Source: Paenibacillus pectinilyticus (GTDB taxonomy: Bacteria > Bacillota > Bacilli > Paenibacillales > NBRC-103111). From it: a stretch of 64,000 nt of DNA. Location of the stretch: assembly GCF_001700435.1 (NCBI RefSeq), contig NZ_LYPC01000026.1:124001-188000 (forward strand). The letters run 5' to 3'. Position 1 is the stretch's first letter. The number at the start of each line of letters is the position of its first letter. The position numbers and the translations under genes were made by a program. The notes beneath the pieces are model-generated. The model was not told where the DNA came from, made no database searches, and saw nothing but the letters and a program-made list of their open reading frames with translations. This document shows positions 35,337 through 44,955 of this stretch, one piece after another.

Positions 35337-36197
35337 ATGAAACCTAAATTTGGTCTGTTTGATGTTGTGTTGTATGGGATGTTGCTGTTAGTCGTTCTAT
35401 CTTGTCTGTATCCATTTGTTTATATGATTGCTGTTTCGTTCAGCGGTGTCGTTCCTGTGTTGAAGGGTCAGGTATTTCTGTGGCCGAAAGATTTCAATCT
35501 GCACACCTATGCAGCGGTCTTTGAAAAGCCGGAAATCGGGCGGGCCTATCTCAACACGATTTTCTATACGGTGCTCGGCACAACGATCTCGTTGCTGGTC
35601 AGCGCAGCAGGGGCGTATGCCCTTTCTAAGAAACATATGCTGTTTCACCGTGGCTTCATGGTCATGATCGTCATTACGCTGTTCTTCAGCGGTGGGATGA
35701 TTCCAACGTTTCTAGTTGTCAGAAGCTATCACCTCATCGATACCATTTGGGCGATGATCTTGCCTACAGCGGTCAGTTCGTGGAACATCATCGTGATGCG
35801 TACGTTCTTTGCAGGTATCCCGCAGGAAGTCGAGGAGTCGGGCAAAATAGATGGACTTACGGATATCGGTATTTTCTTCCGATTAGTGTTACCGCTTTCT
35901 AAAGCGATTCTGGCAACGATTGGATTGTTCTATGGCGTAGCAATTTGGAACAACTTCTTCTCCGCCCTCTTGTACTTGCGAGATGCCAACTTGTTTCCAT
36001 TACAAATCATTGTGCGCAACATGGTTCTTCAAGGGCAGGGGACAGGCGCTGGGAACATCGGCGGCGACAGCCTCATCGTGGATGAATCGATTAAATACGC
36101 AACCATTATTATTACAACGGTTCCCATCCTTATGGTCTACCCGTTCCTGCAGAAGTATTTTGCAAAAGGAGCACTCATTGGGTCGATCAAAGGTTAA
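35337..36197 (+). CDS. Sugar ABC transporter permease, YtcP type
   Basis: 286 residues from ATG 35337, nine bases after AAAGGAG. It starts inside the operon 18 bp after the LplB gene. The YtcP signatures are V-S-F-S-G in the first loop, F-F-S-G-G-M-I-P-T in the middle and the EAA loop E-V-E-E-S-G-K-I-D-G-L-T, followed by V-L-P-L-S-K-A. The C-terminus is the usual K-G-A-L-I-G-S-I-K-G. Partner of the LplB-type protein; no ATPase gene is present in the cluster. Confidence 0.94.
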   Translation: MKPKFGLFDVVLYGMLLLVVLSCLYPFVYMIAVSFSGVVPVLKGQVFLWPKDFNLHTYAAVFEKPEIGRAYLNTIFYTVLGTTISLLVSAAGAYALSKKHMLFHRGFMVMIVITLFFSGGMIPTFLVVRSYHLIDTIWAMILPTAVSSWNIIVMRTFFAGIPQEVEESGKIDGLTDIGIFFRLVLPLSKAILATIGLFYGVAIWNNFFSALLYLRDANLFPLQIIVRNMVLQGQGTGAGNIGGDSLIVDESIKYATIIITTVPILMVYPFLQKYFAKGALIGSIKG

Positions 36198-36330
36198 AAT
36201 AGAAGCATAAGAAAGATGGGAAGCAGGGCTGGTAAGGAAGCAAGCTCAGCAGCATGAGGACGTTCAGCATAAGTAAGCTAAGCGTGAGGGGAAGTCAATT
36301 CGAACCAAATTAGGGAGAGTGGGGCAACGT

Positions 36331-37881
36331 ATGAAGAAGAAATCGGTCGTATTGTTAGCAACAATGATGAGCATGAGTTTAGTTATGGGTGCCTGTTCCA
36401 AAGACAACAGCGGAGCAAGTCCATCCGCAGCATCGACAGCTGCAGCCTCATCATCATCTTCAGTACCCAAAGCACAAACGTTCAAGTTCCTAGACTACAG
36501 CAACCCAAGCTGGCCGTATGACGCGAACTGGAAAGTATGGTCCTATTTAACGGAGAAGACAGGAGTAAAGCTGGACATTCAATTGCCGCCAGGCAACCTT
36601 CTTGAGGATGCGCTAAGCATGACAGTGGCGTCTGGCGATATGCCGGATTTGATGTGGACACAAACGAAGGCGTTGGCTGATAAATTTGGGCAGCAAGGTG
36701 CATTAGTTAACATTCTTGATTATGTAAAAGATATGCCGAACCTCAAAGCTTGGATGGCGAAGTACCCAGCGGAGGCACAAAACGTACTTTCCTCTGATGG
36801 TAAAATGTATGAATTCCCTAACCAAGGCTTAGGTGAGTCTAACCGTCGTACATGGATGTATCGGGAAGATGTATTTAAGAAACTCGGTTTGGCAGCTCCA
36901 ACCAATTGGGATGAACTGTATGATGTATTGAAGAAGCTGAAAACTGAATATCCAGACAGCTATCCGTTGACGTTCCGTAATGGCTTGCGTTATCTCTTTG
37001 ATTTCGGAGCGAGCTTCAATGTGCCTGCTGAGGTAGAGAAACGTAAAGCTTCCGTGTTCTATGACAGTGCATCCAAAGATTGGAAATACGCGCCGATTCA
37101 GAATGATTACAAGACGATGCTGACGTATTTGAACAAATTCTACAAGGAAAGCTTGATTCCGAAAGACTTCTTGACCATCGATACGAAAATGTGGCAGGAT
37201 ATCGTCTCCACGAATCGTGCTTTCATCACATTAGATTACATGGGACGTATCGATTTCTATAACAGTGCGCTGCGCAAGGACAACCCGCAATTCACAATGA
37301 ACTATATGGCTCCGCCAGCAGGTTGGGCAGGTGGACCGCGTAAGAATGCATTTACCGCAGTGACGGAAGAGGGCTTCATGGTTTCGTCTAAATCGACCAA
37401 AATTAAAGAAGTGATGCAGTATATCGATTTCCTTTATTCCGAAGAAGGCAGGAAGCTGGTTAGCTGGGGGAAAGAAGGAGACACGGCTAGTGGCAATGCC
37501 TATACAACGAAATATGCCGATATCGCGGACTTGAGAAAGAAAACGGGCTTGTCTACGGACGGTGCGTATACGTGGTTTGATTTCAACGCGCATATTTCAG
37601 TGTCTTCACCAGAGTTGCAAGCAGCTTACAAAGAAGCTCCGAAATACGATGGTGAGAAGAACAGTACGTTGGCATTTACGCTGGAAGAGCAACAAATTCT
37701 AGATACAAAGGGTGATTCCCTCAACGCCAATCGTGATGAGAACTTCTCGAAATTCATTATGGGCACACGCAGCTTCAGTGAGTGGGATAAATTCGTGGAT
37801 GAACAGAAGAAGCTAGGCTACGATGATATCGTCAATATCTACAAGAATGCCGACAAACGTGCGAAAGCAGCAGTCAAATAA
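36331..37881 (+). CDS. Sugar-binding lipoprotein of the LplA/YtcQ type
   Basis: 516 residues from ATG 36331. The GTG at 36319 lies within the ribosome site region and is rejected. A lipoprotein signal peptide ends in V-M-G-A-C, followed by a low-complexity Ser/Ala linker to about residue 45. The mature body is the large two-lobe type seen with LplB/YtcP permeases (W-K-V-W-S-Y-L-T-E-K-T-G-V, A-S-G-D-M-P-D-L-M, M-Y-R-E-D-V-F-K-K-L-G). It captures an oligosaccharide outside the cell. A 133-bp gap after the YtcP gene and a terminator after its own stop suggest that it ends the importer transcript. Confidence 0.93.
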   Translation: MKKKSVVLLATMMSMSLVMGACSKDNSGASPSAASTAAASSSSSVPKAQTFKFLDYSNPSWPYDANWKVWSYLTEKTGVKLDIQLPPGNLLEDALSMTVASGDMPDLMWTQTKALADKFGQQGALVNILDYVKDMPNLKAWMAKYPAEAQNVLSSDGKMYEFPNQGLGESNRRTWMYREDVFKKLGLAAPTNWDELYDVLKKLKTEYPDSYPLTFRNGLRYLFDFGASFNVPAEVEKRKASVFYDSASKDWKYAPIQNDYKTMLTYLNKFYKESLIPKDFLTIDTKMWQDIVSTNRAFITLDYMGRIDFYNSALRKDNPQFTMNYMAPPAGWAGGPRKNAFTAVTEEGFMVSSKSTKIKEVMQYIDFLYSEEGRKLVSWGKEGDTASGNAYTTKYADIADLRKKTGLSTDGAYTWFDFNAHISVSSPELQAAYKEAPKYDGEKNSTLAFTLEEQQILDTKGDSLNANRDENFSKFIMGTRSFSEWDKFVDEQKKLGYDDIVNIYKNADKRAKAAVK

Positions 37882-37910
37882 GGTTACATGTAAAAGCAGC
37901 ACCGATTACG

Positions 37911-37940
37911 GCCCCGCCTGAGACTAGCGGGGCTTTGTAT
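37911..37940 (+). terminator. Terminator after the binding-protein gene
   Basis: GCCCCGC (37911-37917) pairs with GCGGGGC (37927-37933) over a nine-base loop, followed by TTTGTATT. It separates the importer from the lyase gene, whose ribosome site is only about 15 bp further on, so the lyase gene probably depends on readthrough or on a promoter overlapping this region. Confidence 0.8.
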
Positions 37941-37970
37941 TATCTCATAATAGAGAGGATGGATAGTGTG

Positions 37971-40900
37971 ATGTCCCTGCATGTCTTTAAGAAAAGAATG
38001 TCAATGATGCTGACTGCACTACTGCTTGTAAGCATGTTTCCCCTATTCGTTGTCCCACAAGCCGTGGATGCTGCGGTGCCATCATTCCCCATTTCAACGC
38101 AGCTGAATAATATGGATTCGGCGACGAACGCGACCGGTGATACGGTTGGAACCGCAGGTGTGGCAGTCATTGCCAATACAGATCCGCAATATATTAAGGA
38201 AGGCACAGGCTCGAAGAAGTGGTTATTAGCTTTTAACAATGGGGCCGATGTGGCAGGTTCTGCACTTATTTATCCGAAATTAGCGCCAAATGTAGATCTA
38301 AAAGGTTATAGCACGCTGAAAGTGTGGGCCTATTCCGTCAAGGCGAGAACGGGTGATCAAGCGGATAAACCGATTCAGATTCGATTTTTCATGAAAGGGG
38401 ATACGAGTAATTATTACTATTACAGAGTCCCACTAGATTGGACGGGCTGGAAGGAAATTGAGGTTCCGCTTAATGTTGTACAAACACAGAAAAGCATCGA
38501 TTCTTTAAATAACTGGGGATCACTGGATTATGTGCGTTTCGATCAAGCAGCCGTTTCGGGAACAACGCTCGACATGGGCCTGCAAATTTACTTAGACGAT
38601 CTTCGGTTAACGAATACGGGCACAGTGATGCCAGCCATTGCGGATAAGCCCTCTGGTGAATACATCAATAAAGTAACGGTAAATCTATCTAGCCAATCTA
38701 CACCAGCAGCACTTACCAAAATGTATTACAAAAGAGTGGGCATTGATAGTGGGTTTCAACTCTACACTACACCTCTCACGCTAACTACGGATGTAACTCT
38801 CATCACCAAATCGTCTATTACGAATGTGGATAGTGAAGAGACGACTTATACCTACACGTTTGTATATCACGATTACGTTGAAAATGTGGTTGCTAATCCT
38901 CCTGCAGGCACCTATGCGGAAGCGAAGACCATCGCGTTGACGTCGGAAACGGCAGGCGCTGCAATTTATTATAAAGTGGAAGGTGTAGATACTGATTACA
39001 AGCTGTATACTACGCCATTCTTGATTAATCAATCGCAAACGATCTCGACCAAAGCGGAATTCGAAGGCAAAGTGAGTGAAGTGACGAGTCAAGCATACAC
39101 GATTGATCTGTCCGGCAGTTCTAGCGTGCCCATTGGGGATACAGAAACGTTCACGGGGTGGACGAATATGACGCCAACTGCGATACCGGCTGTTCTCGGT
39201 CAAAAATCAGGGCGATGGACGGATCCGACGACGGCGATCAACATCACCGGTATTACTGCACCATGGAAACAAAATGACCAAATCGAATTTTGGTTGTATT
39301 CGGAGAAAGCATCGAATAAGAAGGTATATTTCATTTTAGAATGCAACATACCGGATCCTGGTTTCGATTATTTCATGTCTTCTTTTTACGTGGATTGGAC
39401 CGGATGGAAGAAGGTTGAAATCCCTTTTAACAAAATGCTAAATTCCACGGGATTAGCAGACCTGGCGAATTTCCACCAAATTATTATTCATCCCAAATGG
39501 TACGATTCCGATCCAGCGCCAGATCCGACGGACAGGCTGTATTTCGATAACTTTGCTCTAGCTAAGAATGCTGTAGAGCCTTCGATCAAACAGATCGATA
39601 AGAGTGCGCTGCCAGATAGTACGCTGCACTATACGTTCTCACTGAAGAATATCAGTGATGTGGACACGGCTTATCAAATTACGCCGAAGACGACGTTTGG
39701 CACCGGCTACGATGTGACGGTTTCTGGGGCAACGCCTGTCGTGGTGAAAGGCGCGGAAACCGATGTTGACCTTGAAGTGAAAGTACCCGTATCTGCTCAG
39801 GCTGGTGACACAAAGAAGGCGATCTATACGGTTAAGCCTTTGCAAGGCGGCAAGGAAGTATCGATTGAATTGAACGTAAAGGTTGGGTCGTCTAGAGTGG
39901 CGACGAAGCAGCATCCATATATTATGGCATCGCAAACGCAGTTGGATGAGGCTAAGGCCAAAGTTCAAAGCTTTGGCTGGGCCAAGGATTATCTCGATGC
40001 GATCAAAATCAAAGCAGATGAATGGTTGAATAAAGTGGTGTACTACCCTTCCAAGCCAGCAGGGGAGAGTACGTTATACGTCTGCGGGGATACACCGCTA
40101 GTGTTCGACTATGATAAACCGCATGAGCACCAGTGTCCAACGGACGGCACGTGGCTTACTGGAGAAGATCTAGATGCCGGATGGCGCTTTACAGCCCATA
40201 CGGTGAACATCGAAGCCATTCGAAATCTTGCGATTACCTATTCGCTGAGTGGTGATGTGAGATACGCGCAGAAAGCTAAAGATATGCTGCTCCATTATGC
40301 AGAGCTGTATCCAAGCTATTCGCTGCAGGCGTTAAATGGGAAGCTCTACTACCAATCGCTGGATGAAGCGGTTCAAATGATTGAACTCGTACAAGCCTAC
40401 GATTTGATTGAACCAAGCGGGTTGTTTAATGCTGCCGAGAAGTACAATGTGGAACAAAACTTGTTTGCCCCTTCGGCGAAGACCCTGCAAGGCTACGATG
40501 TCGGTAAATCGAACTGGCAAACGTGGCATAACGCAGCAATTGGCGCCATAGGAGCGGTGTTAGAAGATAAGACGCTGATGGATTTCTCGGTTCTGGGACG
40601 AAGCGGATTTAATTTCCAGATGGCAAACAGTGTGTTGTCGGATGGTTTCTGGTATGAAGGGGCCATCGGTTATCACTTCTATGCGCAGTCGGCGTTATTC
40701 TTCCATGCGCAAGCTTTGAAGAGCATGGGCTACGATCTGTTTGCGAATGCAAATTTTAAGAAGACATTTGATGTTACGTTGCAGTATGCATTCCCTGACC
40801 TGGGCATTATTAATGGGAATGATTCGGGTAAATATCCGACGAATTTAGGGGCACCGGGCAGAGTCGTGCCGATGGATTATGAGGGCGTGTACGCGCAGTA

Positions 40901-43859
40901 CGATGATGCTGTTTATGGTGCCTTGCTGAACAAACTTTACGTGGATAAGGCTCGTGTGCGTGGAGGTTTCATCGTGCCAGGCAATACGAGTACAGGCATT
41001 GTGGGCGAACAAGCGGTGTTCTACGGAAAGGATGTTATTCCAACGGGTGGTGAATTGCCATCTTCTAGTATCAATTTTACAGGGATCGGCCATTCGGTAT
41101 TGCGATCGGGTACGGGGAATGATCAGCTGTATGCGCTCGTTGATTATGGTTTGCATGGCGGATATCATGGACATCCGGATAAGCTGCATTTGGAAATTTT
41201 CGGAGAAGGAGAGCGATTAGCTCCTGACCTCGGAATTCCACCGTATAGCAATTCGATGTACGAGAAGTATTACAAGAAGACTTTTGCTCATAACACCGTT
41301 ATGGTGGATGGTAATACGCAGGAAATTCCTGCTGTCAACAATGTTGAAGTCTATGAACCAACGAAGTTATTCATGCAATCGGCTCCATTTAATATCATGA
41401 CCAATACATCAAGTAAAGCCTATCTGGGTATGGATCGCTATGAGCGAACCGTTGCTGTAACGAAGGATTACATGATCGATTTATTTTCAGTGGAGTCGGC
41501 CACTAGTCGTCAGTATGATTGGATCTTACATGGTATCGGTGCATTCACATCTGGAACGACCATGGATACGTTTGCAGGTCCACTCGGCACGAAGGATGCA
41601 ACCTCGTACTTCCGAAATGGTACATCCAAAGAGCTTTCCGGTGAGTGGGATGGTGCTTGGAAGACTGTGAACGGGAATGGGTTGAAGCTTTTCAGCTTAA
41701 CGAGTTCTCCGAGCACGACTTCTACAATGATCGTAGGTGAAGCCCCAGGACCGGGCAATGACACGAACGCCTATATCCCTACGGTGGTTAATCGGGTCTA
41801 TGGCAACAATGCGCAATTCGTCAGCGTGCTTGAGCCTTACAAAGGTGCAAGTAAAATTGAGAACGTGCGTAGAACGGATGCCACTCACATTGTGGTGAAT
41901 CTGAAAGACGGCCGTAAGCAATTATTTTACTCGAATAGTGCGAAGGAAGCAGTGGGTCAACTGCAATACTATTTCGTTGACGGCAAGAACTATGCAACGG
42001 AGAACGTTGCGATTACGCCTAGCGTGAACGCGGATGAGTTGAGCCTTTCTGCAGATGTTCAGTCAGGTATCAGCAGTATGACAACAGTTACGTACGCTCC
42101 TGCAACGACGAAGGTGCTGTGGAACGGCGTAGAAGTACCTTTCACGAAGGATAACGGATTTGTCATGGTGAGTGTTCAGGTGCCTCCGCCTCCTGTTGTG
42201 ATTAGTCATGATGCTTTGCTGGCAGGCCTAACTGTAGATCAAGGTGAGTTGGCTTTTGACGCTGCACAACTTGACTACAGTGTGGATGTACCCAATAGCG
42301 TCAGCAGTCTCAATGTGACTGTAACCAAAGCAAATGCAAAGCAAACGCTGACGGTTACAGGTGCGACTTACAGCACAGTAACGAGTGATGTGTATACGTA
42401 CAATGCTTCCGACTTACAAGTAGGGGCGAATGTTATTGTGGTTCAAGTCACTGCGGAGGATGGCATTGCCATGAATCCGTATCAAATCACAGTCAACCGT
42501 GCGCCTGTAGTGCCAATCATTAGCAGCAATGCGGATTTGAGCGGGATTACGTTGTCTAGTGGAACGATATCTCCTGGATTTGCCACTGGCATAACGACCT
42601 ATGTTTCTAGTGTGGCGTATCCAGTATCGCGTCTCACGGTAACAGCGGATGTATATGATAGTCATTCTATGATGACGGTGAATGGCGTTCCAATAGCCAG
42701 CGGTCAAGCAAGTGGGTGGATTAACCTAAGTGTGGGTGCGAATCCAATCACAATCGTTGTGACCGCACAGAACGGCAGCAGCAAGACCTATACGGTAACC
42801 GTAACACGTGATGCTCAGCCAACTGTGCCTGGTGATAGTGGAACAACACCATCAAGCAACCTTCCCATTATCTCGAAAAATGGTGAATTGACATTGCCTT
42901 TAGGTAAAGCGGGCGAGGTGAGTTTGAACAATGAGGTCACGGTAACCATCCCGGCGGATGCTTCAGGGAAAGAACTGAAGGTCACGATTGACAAATTAGT
43001 AGATACTACGAAACTGCTAACAGGTAAAGACGTGCTAGCCAGTCCGATTTTTGAGATTTTGAAAAATTTCACGGAAAACTTCAGTAAGCCGATCACGTTA
43101 ACTTTTGCTTTTGATGCAGCGAGCTTGAAGTCTGACCAGAGAGCAGCCGTATTCTATTTTGACGAAGCTAAAAAAGTGTGGGTAGAAGTTCCTGGCGGAA
43201 AGGTTAATGGGAATCAAATTACCGTAGATGTGAATCATTTTACCAAATATGCGGTATTTGCTGTGAATCAAGCGGAAGAAGTGCCGGGGAAAGAGCTAGT
43301 GGTCGATACCAAGCTGAATTTGATCGATATAGCGGGGCATTGGGCAGAGGCGGATATTCGGACAGCGCTGAAAGCTGGCATTGTACATGGCTACGAGGAC
43401 AGCACGTTTAAGCCGAATCAATTCGTGTCGCGGGCGGAGTTCATCGTGATGCTGATGAATGCGCTGCACCCGAATGCGGGGCCGGAGAAGTTGCCGAGTT
43501 ACACGGATTGCGAAACGATTGGTGAATGGGCCAAGCAGGCGATTGCGCTAGCCGCCAAAACCAATGTAGTCAGCGGCTACGGAGACGGCAGCTTTCGCCC
43601 GAGTGAACAATTAACGAGAGCTCAATTGGCTGTTGTGCTGGCGAATGTGCTTGGCGCATCGGCGGTGACATCAAGCGCAGAAGTGACATTTGCGGATGCA
43701 TCTGAGATTCCATCGTGGGCTTTGAATGCTGTAGGTATTGCACAAAAAGCGGGACTCATGAAAGGGTACGCGGAGAACCGGTTCGGCCCGTTGGGTATCG
43801 TTACCCGTGCAGAGGCGATTACCGTGATTGTGCGGTTGTTGCAGGCTCAGAAGAAATAA
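37971..43859 (+). CDS. SLH-anchored heparinase II/III-like polysaccharide lyase
   Basis: 1962 residues from ATG 37971; in-frame TTG 37935 and ATG 37959 are alternatives. A signal peptide ends near V-D-A-A. Then come a carbohydrate-binding beta-sandwich (about 45-210), two chitobiase C-terminal-like repeats, a second beta-sandwich with a W-T-G-W-K-K-V core and a linker. The catalytic part (about 645-1330) has an alpha-toroid with S-N-W-Q-T-W-H-N-A-A and then the heparinase II/III motif G-Y-H-G-H-P-D-K-L-H-L (about residue 1062), with a later A-P-D-L-G. This points to beta-elimination of a uronic-acid polymer, with the exact substrate open. The tail has two cadherin-like modules, the A-S-P-I-F-E-I-L-K-N-F domain and three SLH domains, near-identical in plan to the giant protein at 23241. 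It probably feeds the importer just upstream. Confidence 0.88.
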   Translation: MSLHVFKKRMSMMLTALLLVSMFPLFVVPQAVDAAVPSFPISTQLNNMDSATNATGDTVGTAGVAVIANTDPQYIKEGTGSKKWLLAFNNGADVAGSALIYPKLAPNVDLKGYSTLKVWAYSVKARTGDQADKPIQIRFFMKGDTSNYYYYRVPLDWTGWKEIEVPLNVVQTQKSIDSLNNWGSLDYVRFDQAAVSGTTLDMGLQIYLDDLRLTNTGTVMPAIADKPSGEYINKVTVNLSSQSTPAALTKMYYKRVGIDSGFQLYTTPLTLTTDVTLITKSSITNVDSEETTYTYTFVYHDYVENVVANPPAGTYAEAKTIALTSETAGAAIYYKVEGVDTDYKLYTTPFLINQSQTISTKAEFEGKVSEVTSQAYTIDLSGSSSVPIGDTETFTGWTNMTPTAIPAVLGQKSGRWTDPTTAINITGITAPWKQNDQIEFWLYSEKASNKKVYFILECNIPDPGFDYFMSSFYVDWTGWKKVEIPFNKMLNSTGLADLANFHQIIIHPKWYDSDPAPDPTDRLYFDNFALAKNAVEPSIKQIDKSALPDSTLHYTFSLKNISDVDTAYQITPKTTFGTGYDVTVSGATPVVVKGAETDVDLEVKVPVSAQAGDTKKAIYTVKPLQGGKEVSIELNVKVGSSRVATKQHPYIMASQTQLDEAKAKVQSFGWAKDYLDAIKIKADEWLNKVVYYPSKPAGESTLYVCGDTPLVFDYDKPHEHQCPTDGTWLTGEDLDAGWRFTAHTVNIEAIRNLAITYSLSGDVRYAQKAKDMLLHYAELYPSYSLQALNGKLYYQSLDEAVQMIELVQAYDLIEPSGLFNAAEKYNVEQNLFAPSAKTLQGYDVGKSNWQTWHNAAIGAIGAVLEDKTLMDFSVLGRSGFNFQMANSVLSDGFWYEGAIGYHFYAQSALFFHAQALKSMGYDLFANANFKKTFDVTLQYAFPDLGIINGNDSGKYPTNLGAPGRVVPMDYEGVYAQYDDAVYGALLNKLYVDKARVRGGFIVPGNTSTGIVGEQAVFYGKDVIPTGGELPSSSINFTGIGHSVLRSGTGNDQLYALVDYGLHGGYHGHPDKLHLEIFGEGERLAPDLGIPPYSNSMYEKYYKKTFAHNTVMVDGNTQEIPAVNNVEVYEPTKLFMQSAPFNIMTNTSSKAYLGMDRYERTVAVTKDYMIDLFSVESATSRQYDWILHGIGAFTSGTTMDTFAGPLGTKDATSYFRNGTSKELSGEWDGAWKTVNGNGLKLFSLTSSPSTTSTMIVGEAPGPGNDTNAYIPTVVNRVYGNNAQFVSVLEPYKGASKIENVRRTDATHIVVNLKDGRKQLFYSNSAKEAVGQLQYYFVDGKNYATENVAITPSVNADELSLSADVQSGISSMTTVTYAPATTKVLWNGVEVPFTKDNGFVMVSVQVPPPPVVISHDALLAGLTVDQGELAFDAAQLDYSVDVPNSVSSLNVTVTKANAKQTLTVTGATYSTVTSDVYTYNASDLQVGANVIVVQVTAEDGIAMNPYQITVNRAPVVPIISSNADLSGITLSSGTISPGFATGITTYVSSVAYPVSRLTVTADVYDSHSMMTVNGVPIASGQASGWINLSVGANPITIVVTAQNGSSKTYTVTVTRDAQPTVPGDSGTTPSSNLPIISKNGELTLPLGKAGEVSLNNEVTVTIPADASGKELKVTIDKLVDTTKLLTGKDVLASPIFEILKNFTENFSKPITLTFAFDAASLKSDQRAAVFYFDEAKKVWVEVPGGKVNGNQITVDVNHFTKYAVFAVNQAEEVPGKELVVDTKLNLIDIAGHWAEADIRTALKAGIVHGYEDSTFKPNQFVSRAEFIVMLMNALHPNAGPEKLPSYTDCETIGEWAKQAIALAAKTNVVSGYGDGSFRPSEQLTRAQLAVVLANVLGASAVTSSAEVTFADASEIPSWALNAVGIAQKAGLMKGYAENRFGPLGIVTRAEAITVIVRLLQAQKK

Positions 43860-43954
43860 GGATGCTATCAGCGATGTAGGTAGTCGTTGATAGACCGAAG
43901 TAGAAGGAACCCGAATGACGCTGCGAAATGGCAGTGAACCGCTATGATAAAAGA

Positions 43955-43986
43955 AAGGCCCAATTGCCGTGGCAATTGGGCTTTTA
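43955..43986 (+). terminator. Terminator of the SLH lyase gene
   Basis: GCCCAATTGCC (43958-43968) and GGCAATTGGGC (43971-43981) form a perfect 11-bp stem with a two-base spacer, flanked by AAAG on the left and TTTTAGTT on the right. It could work on both strands. Confidence 0.88.
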
Positions 43987-44062
43987 GTTATGCTTGTTCT
44001 ATGAGAGTGGAGATAGTGGGGAAACAAATTAACTTCATGTTCAGCAGAGGATCCGGGGGGAG

Positions 44063-44925
44063 ATAGGTGGAGAATCAGGCTAACTTGTGCGGAGGGGAGG
44101 TAATTAGTGAAGAGATAGCTGGAAAATCCAGCTACTAGTGAGAAGCAGAGGAAAAGCGTGAAGAGAAAGCTGGAAAATCCAGCTACTCGTGAGAAGCAGG
44201 AGGCAATGCGTGAAGAGAAAGCTGGAAAATCCAGCTACTCGTGCGAAGCAGAGGCAATGCGTGAAGAGAAAGCTGGAAAATCCAGCTAACTTGTGAGAAG
44301 CAGAGGCAATGCGTGAAAAGATAGCTGGAAAATCCAGCTACTGGTGAGAAGCAGAGGTAATGCGTGAAGAGATAGCTGGAAAATCCAGCTACTCGTGAGA
44401 AGCAGAGGTAATCTGTGAAGAGATAGCCGGAAAATCCAGCTACTCGAGAGAAGCAGGAGGCAATGCGTGAAGAGAAAGCTGGAAAATCCAGCTACTCGTG
44501 CGAAGCAGAGGCAATGCGTGAAGAGAAAGCTGGAAAATCCAGCTAATTTGTGATAAGCAGAGGCAATGCGTGAAAAGATAGCTGGAGAATCCAGCTATTT
44601 TGTGCGAAGTAGAGGCAATCTGTGACAAGAAAGCTGGAAAATCCAGCTACTCGTGAGAAGCAGAGGCAAAGCGTGAAGAGAAAGCTGGAAAATCCAGCTA
44701 CTCGTGAGAAGCAGAGGCAAAGCGTGAAGAGAAAGCTGGAAAATCCAGCTACTCGTGAGAAGCAGAGGCAAAGCGTGAAGAGAAAGCTGGAAAATCCAGC
44801 TACTCGTGAGAAGCAGAGGCAAAGCGTGAAGAGAAAGCTGGAAAATCCAGCTACTCGTGAGAAGCAGAGGCAAAGCGTGAAGAGATAGCCGGAGAATCCG
44901 GCTATCTTGTGAGAAGCAGTAATAA
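44063..44925. repeat. Repeat array 2: seventeen units, 51/52-bp period, hairpin core
   Basis: The 1.1-kb gap after the lyase holds 17 head-to-tail units with cores at 44063 (decayed), 44115, 44166, 44218, 44269, 44321, 44372, 44423, 44475, 44526, 44578, 44630, 44681, 44732, 44783, 44834 and 44885. The core is AGCTGGAAAATCCAGCT, followed by ACTCGTGAGAAGCAG and AGGCAATGCGTGAAGAG. Cores from 44630 to 44834 lie in almost identical 51-bp units, which implies recent expansion or conversion. The final unit has AGCCGGAGAATCCGGCT. Because 51 is divisible by three, long spurious reading frames run through this part on both strands. It is related to array 1. Confidence 0.95.
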
Positions 44926-44955
44926 TCAACTTACCCCTGCGCAGCCGCACACAAA

